A stretch of 64,000 nucleotides of DNA, from the NCBI GenBank assembly GCA_029532625.1, contig JARFXM010000006.1, positions 930,001-994,000 on the forward strand, given 5' to 3'. Origin of the DNA: Lomentospora prolificans. Lineage: Eukaryota > Ascomycota > Sordariomycetes > Microascales > Microascaceae. The notes under the pieces are model-generated. The model saw only the letters and a list, made by a program, of their open reading frames with translations. It had not been told where the DNA came from and did no database searches. Positions 24,401 through 36,515 of this stretch are shown here, piece after piece. A program made the translations under genes and the position numbers. The number at the start of each line of letters is the position of its first letter. Within the stretch, counting starts at the first letter, position 1.

Positions 24401-25193
24401 GGCGGGTCTCGGTGATGTTACCCAAGGTTGACTCGACTGCCGGAAGGAACGGTTCGTAGCCGGGCAAAATCATTTATATTTTCCCTCTCGTCGTTGACAC
24501 AGTCTCCTCATGCCGTGGGGTCCAAGGTCGGGAAATGAGGTTGCATCTTCACTTGTATAACAAGGTCTTCGGCATCGATATCGAGATCGGTGGCTCTCGG
24601 CACACGACGGCCTTGACAAGCTTGGAATCTTTGACGACGCTGTTAATCTTTGGTGGCCGTAGCGAGATTGATGTTGGTTCTGACTTCGGGCCAGATGGTC
24701 TAGGCTCCGGCTTTTTGCCCTTGTGATATCTGATATCTCTTGATACTATGCTTAGGAGTGAACGGCGCCAAGAGAAGGCAACTTATCATGGTGAAGCAAA
24801 AGCAAAATGTTCAGCAAAAGTCCCTCTACTCATGGGCTTGCTGGACACGTGTAAACGTAAATCGTCGATATAATTTCTGACCAGATGATTGTGTGAACCA
24901 TGAGGGATAGGCAACCCCCCTGGGCCCATTGCAAATTCTGTCTCCTTGAGCCCTAGCTAGCAAGTCGAAGGAGACTATTTTCTGCATTCGTCGCAGCTTC
25001 TACTCGTCCAAAATATCGAAGTATAGTCGCCTTAAAACTGGGCTTAGAAACATGGAGCACAGTTAGCCTATCGCTCCCCTAAAACTATCAGACCATCCTC
25101 TCTCCGAGGGTTGAGCCGTCCCGGCTATGTCGTTTACAACACAGCTATAGAGCACTGGTAGGCAATACTTTAGTTAGTATAAGAGCCAGGCGT

Positions 25194-25225
25194 AGAGAGA
25201 GAGGGGGGAAGAGAGAGAGAGAGAG
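25194..25225. repeat. GA microsatellite
   Basis: An interrupted GA run with a short poly(G) in the middle, in non-coding DNA. Confidence 0.85.
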
Positions 25226-27104
25226 TCCCGCGCCCCGGCTTTTGCAGTCTCTTCTGGCCTTTGACGTGTGCAAGCTTGGTCTAAACTACCAAGCGAAGGA
25301 TAGCCGTTGAGATGAGTCCGCTATATCATGAGTAAGCCCCGTGCAAGGCACAACTATCGCACTACCGTCCACCCATCGAGAGAAACGCCGCACCTGTTGA
25401 GTTTGAAGGTATACAAGGTATGTTCTCAGAGGTGGCCATGAACTGGAGATTGTGGACTGAGAGTTCTTAGCAATGTGTAAGACCCTCTTGATCCCTATAT
25501 TGCGAGGCCGTGGGCCGAACCTGAGACGGAATCGACTCGTAGTAGCCCAAAGATCTTTGATCATTCTGTCCCGAGTTGGTCGGGGTATCAGAACAGGGAA
25601 GCGAAGAAAGAGAGGTTCTCACCTTCCCTTCAAACGGTCCATGAGAGGTAGTCTACATTACCTCACACGGATACCCGTTTCAAGTCTTGACGCCCTGAGG
25701 CGTATCCGTTCTGCGAGACCATCCTAGAGAGCTAAACAGCACGATGCAGGGCTACGATATTTTCGACTTAGGGAGGGACAACCATAGACAGTATGGGAAC
25801 CCAGCTCACCACCGCGGTTTGTCGCTGCGCCGGCTCGGACAGAGAGGGCTGACCACGGGCAGAATACTCGAACCGGTGATAAGACCACTCGCGTAGGAAG
25901 TATGGCAACTATATTTCATCACTTGATAGATAGAGATACCCATAGATGAAATATCGTCCATTCATTGTTGTGGATCGTTCGCTACCGCTGAGTTGACATC
26001 ACCATATCGAGCGCATGAAACTCTTACGTCGTCTACAGTTAGCAAGTAGTTTCAAACAGCTGATGAACTCACTACATCAGGAATTGAATCACGAAGGCTG
26101 AAAAAGGGGTGGTACGAAAGACCTCCCTCAACAGCAAAAGGACAGGCAACAATATCTTGTATGTTGCGGCCCGTCCAGAGGCCGAATAACCAAGCATAAG
26201 GATGTCAAAAAGTCAATAATTCTGCCAGAAGAAGGAGAGTCGTAGAAAAGAAGAAAAATAAAAAACGGTTCCTGCTCCTCCGGGGGCTAGAAACTCGGAG
26301 GCTCGGCCTCATCGCAGCTTCCTCCGAAAACTTGCGTTTTCTACCCTTCTGAGCGCTCCGAGTGGCAACTAGTCCATCGGCCGCAGGTTCGGTGCTTGAG
26401 CTGTTCGGTTGGAAGTTCTTGCCCGGATTTTGATATATAAAGCTACTATGGTTGTTATGGGATGGAGGAAGGGACAGGAAGGAGCCATCCACTCATTCTC
26501 GCATCGGAACGTGCTGCCAGTAAAGCCGGTGGTGTGTATTGATCGCTCTCCCATAGACACTAGAACACTGCATCCCGCATACAACAGCCTGGAGGAGCAC
26601 GAGTATATCCGTCGAGCCAACATCATCAAACTATTGAAGAGATCCCTCTGTCTCCCGCTATTCGCCTTCCATCTCCGACTCCCGGCACGAAACCACATAC
26701 AACAGCAAACGGCATAGTATGTTCAGAGCAACTGACACATACCACGCTACCTATATCATTGAAGGAGCCCAAAGATCCAGTTGTCACAAATTGGTATCAA
26801 TATTCCGTAGGGTTTTGCTAATCAGTTTTTATTACGTCGCAAAAGACAACAAAACCAATGTCCGGCGCTCCGAGAGTCATAAAGCCTCCTATCCCGTCCA
26901 CGTGTGATTTTTTTTTCCCCTTCTATATCGTCCCAGTCCTCTGCATTGGTTGAGAAGGTTTGGTGTTTCGTGTCGATTTATGAGAGAATATCGCGGATAT
27001 GTCGTCGATATCGTAAACGCTCATTTAGCTATACGGATGCCGTGGTTAGCCGGAGCGAATGTGGCCTCGTCTCTCGCCGGTCAACCCACCGGCGTTAACC
27101 GCAC

Positions 27105-29222
27105 TTACAACTTGTTGGGGGGAGGGTTGGCAGAGGTCGTGGGCCACTGGTAGCCGGAAGCATCGGCAAACTTGTATCCGTACGAGGCGGTGAAGTCATC
27201 CAGGACAGCGGGGCCGCGGGAGCCTACGTAAGAGGAAAAAAAATTGTCAGCCGACCAAATCTAGAACGCCTTTACCATCGTCGGCGCGCGCCAGATAGAG
27301 ACCTACCGTAGGGGTATTCCATGGGAATGATGTCCTTATTGTCATCAAGGTAGTGGAGGAGAGGAGTGAAGATTCTCCAGCTGGCGTCGAGCTCATCATC
27401 ACGGACGAAGTTGGAGTGGTCGCCCTTCAAACCATCGAGAATAAGTGATTCGTAAGCCTCGGGGATCTTGAGATCCGAGAATCGTCGGCGGTATGTGAGG
27501 TCGAGCTCGGTAACGACGGTCTGCATGCTAAGGCCGGGGAGCTTGGAGTTCATCTTGAGGTAGACACTCTCATTGGGCTGGATACGGATAACGAGCTCGT
27601 TCCTAGGGATGTCCTTGAAGATACCCGAAGTGACGTCTTTGAACTGGATTCGAATCTCCGTCTTTTGTTCGTTGAGAGCCTTGCCCGCCTTCATGATGAA
27701 GGGCACCCCATCCCAGCGTTCGTTCTTGATATAAGCAACGAGGGCGCAGAATGTGGGGCACCTCGAGTTGGGAGGAACGGTGTCATCCTCCTTGTACGAG
27801 GGCTTCTGACCATCGAGTGACCGGCCATACTGGCCAATAATGACGTTCTTGGGCTCGATAGCGGGCATGGCACGGAGTACGCGCACCTTCTCGTCACGGA
27901 TGTCCTCCGCGGAGAAGGAGATGGGCCTCTCCATGGCAAGAAGCGTCAAGACCTGGAGCAAGTGGTTCTGCATAACGTCTCGGATGATGCCGAATTCGTC
28001 AAAATATCCACCACGACCCTCGGTTCCGAAGGGCTCCTTGAAGGTGATCTGCACGTTGTCGATGTGATGCCTGTGCCACGTCGCGTTGAAGAAGGCGTTA
28101 CCGAATCGGAGAATCAGCAAGTTCTTCACCATCTCCTTTCCGAGATAGTGATCAATTCGGAAAAGCTCATCCTCCTTCCAGTCGGGCTCAAGGCTGGCCT
28201 GGAGCTCTCGGGAGCTGGCCAAGTCCTTACCAAAGGGCTTCTCAACCTAAGCGCAAAAACCAATCGTTAGCCTACTATCGTGCGCCTTAAGTATGAGACC
28301 TGAGAAGAATGGAATTTCCAGGTCATCGAGATTGCGTCTTCAACACCCGAAGCTGTCCCGTAGCATGCGAACTCGAGGTCGTCACTTACAATCACTCGGC
28401 AGATGCCCTTAGTGGGGTAGCAGCAGCGCTTGAGGTGCTGAGAAACGACAGTGAAGACGCTAGGGGGAAGAGCCATGTAAAAGAGGCGGTGGGTCTCGGC
28501 CCTGCCGCGCTCGAGCTGCTCGATGTGCTCCGTGAGAGCGTAGAAAGAATCGTCCTGGTCGTACTGTCCAGAGACGTATGTACAGAGCTTGCAGAAATCC
28601 TCGAGCTGCTGCTCGATCTCCGGTGTGGGCACCTTCATATAAGACTTGATCCTACGAAGGTACTCCTCATGGTCCATCTTGGTTCTCGCATATCCGACAA
28701 TCCTGATGTCTTTGGGGAGGAACTGGTTTCGGTACTAGATGCGCGCGCATAGGTTAGTAACCGATCGAGCGCAATGCGTCGGGCTCACACAGCAGGTGAT
28801 TGCACATACAAGACCGAAGAGGGCAGGGTACTGTGTGTCATGATAGTCAGCATTTTCCTTGAACTTCAAGAGATGGCTGCGAGCTCTTGTTCTGGAGCGA
28901 ACGAGGTGATAACCCATGGTCAAGCTTCGAGCTAGGGCGGGGCAACGCTGCTTACAGTCTTCTTCTTCGCCAAATCACCAGAGGCACCGAGAACAACAAT
29001 TACCGTGTTGTCCTTGAGCTCCATTGAGCTGTACCATGACCTCAGTCAGCCATCATCATATGATGAAATGCAATTCGGCCATTGCACCAAGATTTCGAGC
29101 TTTGCGATGGCCTCGAGAATGCGATGGACATGGAGCGGGAGGAGAATCGGACCGCTCATATTCTTTTTCCCGGTTGGTGGGGTGGAAGCAACTTACCCTG
29201 CGGCAGAGGTACGACTGGCCAT
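27105..29222 (-). CDS. Glucose-6-phosphate 1-dehydrogenase
   Basis: Five exons on the minus strand: 29222-29197, 29028-28956, 28830-28810, 28734-28390 with 28246-27307, and 27223-27105, that is six coding blocks giving 507 residues, the usual length. The enzyme oxidises glucose 6-phosphate with NADP+ in the cytosol, the first step of the pentose phosphate pathway and a main NADPH source. The dinucleotide-binding motif GASGDLAKKK is at 23-32, EKPFGKD at about 157-163 and the active-site signature RIDHYLGKE at 185-193. Block 3 is a 21-nt micro-exon coding exactly YPALFGL. All introns have GT/AG ends and all phases agree, including a split glycine codon before the last exon. The start (MASRTSAAG) follows from the splice phase at a GTAAGT donor. 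Upstream lies 4.5 kb without a supported gene. Confidence 0.96.
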
Positions 29223-32200
29223 TTTGAGAGAAAGAGCTGAAAGTTGACGGAGGGGAGGTGCTTCAACAAGGTTCGGGGAGGTGGCAGACGTTGGTGAACA
29301 AGAGAGATACAAGAAAAAGAGCACGACCAGGGCAATCTATGCCGCAATGAGAAAAACCAAGAGAACTTTTAATTCCCGCTTTTCGCTTCTGGTTGATTTC
29401 GCCGAGTATATTTTTGAAAAGGGGGGAAAAGATAATTTTTGGAGGATTGGGGGTTGTCGAAGGTGAAAGCAGAGATGGGAGAGTTGAGGGAAGGTCAAGG
29501 AACTCGGGGTCACCTGGGCTGGAAGAAGGTTACTCGGCAGGCCGACCCAAAGTTTTGCGGTTTTAGCACAAAGGCGGCAATTTTTCTGATCGACAGCAGG
29601 TCAGAACGGCTAGAGCTTTGAACGGCGCCAGTGGATTGGCGGCGATGATGAAGCAGCTCCAGGAGGTAGGCGAGACAAGACAAGAAGGAAGGAAGGGGGG
29701 GGCAACACAAGGAGGACTTGAGGGGTATGGCGGGAGGGAGGGTGGGGGGGTAGCTTCGCCTGGCTGGCCAGCGTGCGTTCGTTGCTCGGGTTCACTACTT
29801 TGATTTGGGCTTGGGCTGGGGTTAGAGCTGTCTGGTGCTTGCTCGGTCACTCTTCAAAAATTTACGGTCAAGTGCAGCCCTAGGGCCTCTGGCTTCGGTT
29901 GGGGTCTCCGAAGTATCGGGCATGATAAATGGAGTAATGTAGTGTTTCCTTCACGTAACGAGGAACCCGCCCAGTCTCTAGAGGGAGAAGCGGCAGGTAC
30001 AAGACGCTACAAGTACAAGTATAGTATCATCACGGGGACTGCCAGGTGCCCAGCATCTACTATTACACTACAAGTCCTCCTTGGAACATGGAGAGCACGC
30101 GCGGAACGTATCAATGAATGGATCACCGAAGACGTGGGCATGGGCATGGGCATGGGCTTGGGCATGGGCACGGGGGTCGAGCTGCGGCTAGAATTGTCTG
30201 GTATGAGCCAAGCTAATCTTGGGGTCCGGGCGGGGACTTGAAAAAAGAAAAGAAAAAAAAAAAAAAAGGTGCGTAATACCGCGCGAGAGCGTGAGAGCGT
30301 GGGACGGCAAGACGGATATGGGGGGTTCAGTCAATGAGTTGGAACTGAGTTAGCTGGCAGGAGAATGGGCTAGGTCCAGACGAGATTGGAACGTTAAAAA
30401 GCATTCTCACTCAACCTCCCATCACAAACCCTCACTCCTCCACAGGAACAGGGAGCCGGTTGCGGAAACACAGGCCGTTAGTAGCATGCAAGGAAGGTGT
30501 GTGTGTGCGTGTGTGTGCCAGCGGTGGTGGTGTGTATTATGTGTGAGGTGGAGAGGGTGGGGAGCGCTGGCAAGCTGTTCATACGACGGATCTGCGCCGT
30601 ATCTCCGCACGGGGGAGCTCGCTGCTCGCGCGTGCGATGCTGTCCGTTCTTCCCGGTCAGGAACTCTGTATCCTTGTACAGCTACGAAGTAGTCCGGTGT
30701 GTATTACATATTCTGTACCGACTGAGGCCAGTTCTGAAAAGGGTTGGCTGGGGCGATCGACCACCGACTTGCTGGCGGACATATCGAAATGCACTGCTAA
30801 ACTCCAGCTCTCTTAAGCGGCCACGGATTTAGGTTCTGCTGGCCTGGCCATAAAGAGGTGAGGCTGCCCAAAACCAATTGAGCCGGAAGTGGGGTTGGCC
30901 GGGCGCGCTGGCCTAAGTTCCTGTCACCTTGCTGATTGTCGACTCACTTTGGATTTCAAAGCATTGAGCCAGCAACCAGGCGCTATTTCCATTTACGAGA
31001 CGAGACAAGGACGAGGGAGGTTGCAGAGATGAGAACCTCGAATTGAGTCACTCCAATGGGAAACCCTATCGGCTGGTTTTCTTGTCAATGGATGGATTGG
31101 GGCTTGTGAGGGTACAAGATTTTAAAACATCAAGACTTTGAGCGCTGGCAATATTGTACCCGTTCGTTGTACAAGTTTCTGTTAGTGGCTTGGGGGTCAA
31201 TTGATTGAGGCTATCATCAAATCACCAGGGCACGTTGAATGGCTATAGTCTCCCAAGCTGACCCAACTTCAACATAGATCAATTGCTTGACGATATGAAA
31301 AAGCTACTGTTTCTTCATCTGTTTTGCCTTTGAGCAGAGCTAGTCTAAGGGATTTATTCCCCACTCGGTCGCTTGTTACCGTCAATCAGATGAATAGTGT
31401 TCTTCATCCTATTAGATCCGCAACATCATCGTCACTAAAACCATTTGTCACCCTTCGTCGAGGTCCTGCCACCAAATCCCCCACCCACCCTGTCGAGTTT
31501 TGAAGCCCCCATCGCATCCTAGCAGCCAAAAAGCCAAGCGCGCCAGTCTTGGTTAAGCAAATGTAGCTAAGGTCGGGAATCCCAGCGTACCGTGGCCCCT
31601 TTACGAGATGGAGCAGTACTGGAACTTCTATCAATGTTAGATGAAGGAAGCGGAACCACTTGCCTCCTTTCCCCTCTTCCTCAACATGTCAACCTCCTGC
31701 TCCTTCTTCTCATCTTCCCCGTCGCATGACGTCCCTCCAGTCCATCCCAACTCCGAACCCCACATCTACCTACCTCTACCTTGGACCTGCGGTCCACAAA
31801 TCATTTTTTGTCACGTCAAAAGTCGTTGATAAGCTGCCAGGCCCTGGTTTGCTTTTCCCTAAAACCGTAGATTTTGGCTGTACCCATTGGTACGACACAT
31901 GGCACATGGTCGTCTCTTGTGTTGCTCTGGCAGATTGGGGATCAACCTGGACACTACATCGTCGCAGGACTCGTTCCATCGTCGTTTGACGCACCAACTA
32001 ACCCCATTTCTGTTTCCTTTCCTCTAGGGTAGGGGGTCCTTGAGCAACCCGGTGAGTCGAAAGGGGAATGAAAAAGGTGTCAAATGTTTCTTCACCCATT
32101 GTACGTAGCACTGATAATAGCCCCATCGACGGAGAGAGCCTCATCATCAATGCTTCCAGTCCTTCTTCTTTTTCTGTTCTGCCCCACATCGACCCCTCCT

Positions 32201-33699
32201 CCAACATGTACTATCTTGGTACTGGTGTTGTTGAGACTGGAGTGCCTCTGGTAGTGGGGCATTCTGCCTTTTTTTCCAGACCCAAGGTTAGCCAGCTAGA
32301 GGGGATACATGAGCAGTAATACGGTTCGCTAACTTTCGCCAATGTCGCATTCCGGGTCAATTGGTTGATGCAGTATTAGCATATGTCCCTCGAGATATAG
32401 CCAACCTGGCTCGAGCTCCATCTGGCGCATCCGCTCATATAAGCGCCCTAATATAATCAATCGCCAGCTGGCTGTTTTTCCCGTTTAGTGGGTCGCTGGC
32501 CCTGCCACGCCACGCATAGAACCTTGAAGACACCACCAACGATTCAAGCAGCCTGGCAGCTGAGTCGTGGAGCTCTCACGTCTAGACCGCACAGACTGAA
32601 CCGGGGACGAAAATTGGCCTCATGACTAGATTTCAGACATTTGTTGCCATGGCCCAAAGATCCGCCAAGTCGCACGAGCAAAGGCATGTGTGGCCTGTGA
32701 CGGGAGCTGGCAATTCTCCCGATTCGTTTGGCGAGGGCAAATGGTTTTTCCTCGGAGACCCCCTCACTTGTCCGCCCGCGGAAACCGATGTTGTGTGCTG
32801 TGCTGTTCCTTGCTTACCGCCTAGCTGCTTGCTGGCTCAGCGATTTCGGAGCTCCGTTGACTGTAAGTGGGAATTTTAGCCACACGATCCAAGAGCTCCC
32901 CATTCGATGGAGCTGCTAGTCTGTCCTTATCGAGGAAATAATACACCGGAATTTTACTTGCCTCTATCTTGCATCAACCTTTGATTCGCGCCCTCGTAGC
33001 AGCAGGAGGTACTAATACACTCGCCAGGTGATTCAGCATCTTGCTCTTGCTTCAAGAGGTGTTGACGCTCTGAAGCCTTTCATCATCCAGGAAACTTTCT
33101 CCCAAAGAACCATCGAAAGAGAAAACAAATTAAATTTTCTTACTCAGACGATTGTAAGTGACCGGGAGGCTCGGGATCTGGGTTTCTCGTCACGAGGGTG
33201 GAAATGGTACGTAGCGTCAGGCATGTGTTGCAGCAAGCAAGCAATTCGGTACGCGCAGCCCTTAAGCTCACCTAATCGCGAGGTGCTTGAGATCCATTGA
33301 TGAATGCCATCGTGGATCGATCTTGCCTAGTCCCATCGAAATGTGTTATGTACAATATTTTCCGCAGTTAAAAAGGTAACACGTAATATTTATACAAACA
33401 CTATATACTCGAGCGATTCCTCTCCCGTACAAGTCTCATCCTTTCTACGGTGGGTGCATCCCTCTCCAACACTACAGGAAGAGCTCAATGAGCTCAACCG
33501 GCATAGGCTACGGAAATGCATCCTCAAACACGATATTTCCACGGATCCGCAAGCCATGGATGATAGGCATGGTACCTTGCAGATCAAATCCCGCAAGATC
33601 CACATTCAGTTTTGCTGGGTTCGGTTCTTCATCTGCACCGCCAAACCCGCTTGATGGGCAATGATGCGATGAGTTTTGCCGTTGCGGACCAGGCACCAG
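29223..33699. other. Intergenic region, 4.5 kb, no supported gene
   Basis: It lies between the G6PDH start and the 3' end of the CoA-ligase gene, so it should include the G6PDH promoter. It holds a GGGCAT-type hexamer repeat (about 30136-30171), a poly(A)-rich tract near 30241-30267 and a GT run (30497-30517). The ORFs are short and show no recognisable family. Confidence 0.55.
30136..30171. repeat. GGGCAT hexamer repeat
   Basis: About six GGGCAT-like units with two variant copies, in non-coding DNA between G6PDH and the CoA-ligase gene. Confidence 0.85.
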
Positions 33700-35701
33700 C
33701 TACAGCTTGGCCTTGTCCTTGGCAGCGTCTTCCTCTTGTTTCGCTTGGTCCTTCAAGACCCTGCGGAGTAGCTTGCCCGCCTGAGACTTGGGAATAACGT
33801 CTACGAATCGAACTCCTCCTCTGAGTCTTTTGTGCGGAGCCGTCTGCTTGGCGAGCCACTCAACGATATCCTGTGCAAGAGCGTTGTCCTTAGTGAGGCC
33901 GGGTTTGATCACTACATACGCTCTGGGGACCTCAGTCTGTCGCTCGTTATCCCAAACGCCGATTACGCAGGTGTCGATGATGTCTTCTCGGCCGAGAAGC
34001 ATGCCCTCAAGTTCGGCCGGAGCGACCTGGAAGCCGTCTACGCAAGGACGCTTTAGAACACGATTGGGGGCCTTGGAGCTAAAGACAGCCGGGACTGAAC
34101 TTACTGAACTTGATCAACTCCTTGACCCTGTCGGTCACATAGAAGTTGCCCTTCTCATCGCGGTATACAATATCTCCGGTCTTGAAATATCCGTCCTCCG
34201 TAAAGACCTCCTTGTTTTGTTCTGGTTTGTTGAGGTATCCACTGAACACGTTGGGTCCCTTGAGGAGTAACTCTCCCGCCTAATCCCGCGATGCTTTAGC
34301 ACTTGAGGCCACCAGAAGCGCTTACAAGGAAGTATTCATGAGCCGAGAAATGACATACCTCGCCAGCCTTTGTGATCTCGTTGCCGTCTGCATCAACAAT
34401 CTTGGCCGTCATGTTGGGAATAAGCTTCCCGATGGAACCAACAAACTTGCCGAATTCGTCGAGCATCTGGAGCACGGCAGCGGGACTGGTCTCCGAAAGC
34501 CCGTACCCCTGCTTGACGGGTAGCTTAAGTCGCTGCCATAGCTCCTCGACCAGCTCTCGGGTTAGTGGTGCCGCCGCACAATTGAGAAACCTTATCGATG
34601 AAAGATCGTATTTCGATACAAGAGGGTGCTTTGCTAGCGCGAGAACAATGGGCGGCGGCACGTAGGTCACCGAGACCTGGTGCTCTTGGACAAGTTGGCA
34701 GAATCTTTCTAGGTCAAACTTGGGCATGACAACGGTCCTGATTCCCGCGTTCATACCGCCGAGTATGATGATGGCCAAACCCTGGTGGTGTTAGCAAACC
34801 GGACCTAGGATGACCGCAATCGATATCTCGGTCCTCGTCTGCTTACGTAGATGTGGAAAAAGGGCAAGACCCCAAGCTGGACATCTTTATCCCAATTAAG
34901 ATATTTGAAATCAAAGTTCTTGATCTGTGCCATGTTAGCGACGACATTAAAGTGAGTTAAAACGACACCCTTCGGTAGTCCTGTTGTTCCCTATACCATG
35001 TTCTCAGGTTAGCAGGTCGCACGCGGAGGCATTCCCAAGCGAGACGGCAGGTATAGATACCGAACTGTATACGATAAAGGCGAGATCCTTCATCGGGTCC
35101 ACCTTGGTCTTTTTCGGGGTGAAGATGCGGTTCTGGTTTGTGATTTGGGTCCAGTGCTTGAACTTGCCAGCCTCGTCATGGTTATCGCCAATCAGTATGA
35201 TGCGGTTCTCTGGGATGCCCGCATTGGCAGCAGCCTCTCGAGCGATGGGGAGCATCGGAAGTTGGGTTGCTATGGCGGAGGCTTTAGCATCCTTTAGCTG
35301 GTGGGTCAACTCGCCGGCGGTGTACAACGGATTCGCTGGGCATATGATGCCGCCGGCCCAGAGAGTACCAAGCATGACGATAGGGGTGTCAATGCTGTTC
35401 GGGGTGTATAGAGCAAGGACATCTCCCTTTTGCCAGTTCCACTGGCTTTTCAGTCCTTTCCCAAACTCAGCGCTGAGGGTCTTTATCTGTCCAAAGTTAT
35501 AAGACCGCTGGGTCTCGCCGTCGACTAGAAGGACTAAGGTTTGATCATCGGTGTTAGATTGGACCTGAGGAGTAGGAGGGATTGCCTAGAGAGCTGCACA
35601 CCATGATCGGGACCGAATGCGAGATCGTCGCGTTCGAAAAGAAAACTCCAGAGATCCGAACGAGGAAGAGGCACTTCGGGATAAGGCGAAGTGAGCGGCA
35701 T
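33700..35701 (-). CDS. 4-coumarate-CoA ligase-like acyl-CoA synthetase, peroxisomal
   Basis: Six exons on the minus strand: 35701-35602, 35533-35061, 34990-34847, 34781-34359, 34279-34105 and 34037-33700, encoding 550 residues. It belongs to the ANL adenylating superfamily: carboxylic acid + ATP + CoA gives acyl-CoA. The P-loop-like motif SSGTTGLPKG is at 190-199, GYGLSETSP at 331-339, the TGD motif at about 414-416, KFNGFQVAPAELE at 437-449 and the adenylation lysine at about 527 in SQAGKLLRR. The C terminus AKL is a canonical PTS1, so import into peroxisomes is expected. The substrate cannot be read from sequence. Fungal members with this architecture act on phenylpropanoid, fatty or other carboxylic acids. 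Introns are 65-79 bp, and the exon joins restore conserved motifs (FGPDHVLLVDGE and KFNGFQ). A first exon ending in CATG fixes the start. Confidence 0.93.
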
Positions 35702-36515
35702 GGTGCTCGTGAGTTTGCGCGTGGCACGTTGGAGAGGCTCGTCAACTGCGGGCGCGATTCACTCGAGAAGAATACGGCTTACTGGGCAACAAGGTGTTGG
35801 CGGATACTGGCGAGTTTACGGCCAAGGGAAGAAAAGAGACAGACTACGGAACAGGGATTCTGTTGAAAATGAGGAGAATGAGCGCTTTCGAGAAGGGAGG
35901 AGGGGAACTGGGCAGGGAATTAGAGCTCCACGAACCGACCATCTCTGGTTAGGGGGAAATCCTGGGGAAGTTGGGGAAAAGCTGGGGTTCGACACGAGCC
36001 TCGGTCCTTGGCGTCACATTCGGGCCCATCAAGAATGCTTAGTTGGGGTAGTTCTCCGAGGCTGTGTGTGCATTTGGCTGAAAGAGACTAAATACCAAGC
36101 CATGGCGTGGTTGGTACATACATCTGACCACTTCGAGTCTGGCTTCTTGCTGCTAACGCCAGCTGCTATGTTTGCTTGGGTGCTGTCGTGGGAGCTGGAT
36201 GCTGGCTAGCCAACCTTAGTTCTGACGGATGCGGTTAACCGCTAGTAATGGAGGGGGCGTCCCCACGGTCACCCGAGTCGAAGCGCAGAGAAGCTGATGA
36301 TGCTATCCCTGCTGGCTCACCTGCCTGCACATGAGTGCACCATTGCCAGCTGTGGTGCCTCGGTAAGAGAACTTGGGACCCTCGTAAATTTGTTTCTATT
36401 TTACAAATAAGATATATTTACTTGGGGGCATCACTTGTAGTATACACGTTTCCATCACCACTATTTTGTACATGGGCTGTCAGCTACGCTGCTGCACTCC
36501 CACACGTTGCCCTGC
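35702..36515. promoter_or_regulatory. Intergenic region upstream of the CoA-ligase gene
   Basis: It spans 814 bp between the ligase start and the ATP11 stop, both on the minus strand. It should contain the ligase promoter and the ATP11 3' UTR. No ORF with coding character and no clear motif was seen. Confidence 0.4.

Larger units (their letters stand above)
9050..27104. other. 18 kb region without a recognisable gene
   Basis: No ORF here has coding-like composition or a family motif. The longest are 130-170 residues and read as random translations in overlapping frames on both strands. No transposase, reverse transcriptase, integrase, long terminal repeat or tRNA was recognised. The base composition does not look strongly AT-rich, so heavy RIP decay is not evident. 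Local features are a GT microsatellite (13109-13144), a poly(T) tract (21442-21461), a GA tract (25194-25225) and several short palindromes. The region could hold the promoter and long 5' leader of the membrane-protein gene, non-coding RNAs, or species-specific small genes that cannot be recognised by eye. Confidence 0.5.

Noticed and set aside
25510..25530. CTGAGA next to GAACCTGA, as in a TPP riboswitch
   Set aside because: The order and spacing of the conserved boxes are wrong and no thiamine gene is nearby.
9050..27104. Biosynthetic cluster, transposon or integrated virus in the gene desert
   Set aside because: No synthase, transposase, reverse transcriptase, integrase or capsid motif was seen in any frame, and no long terminal repeats were found by eye.
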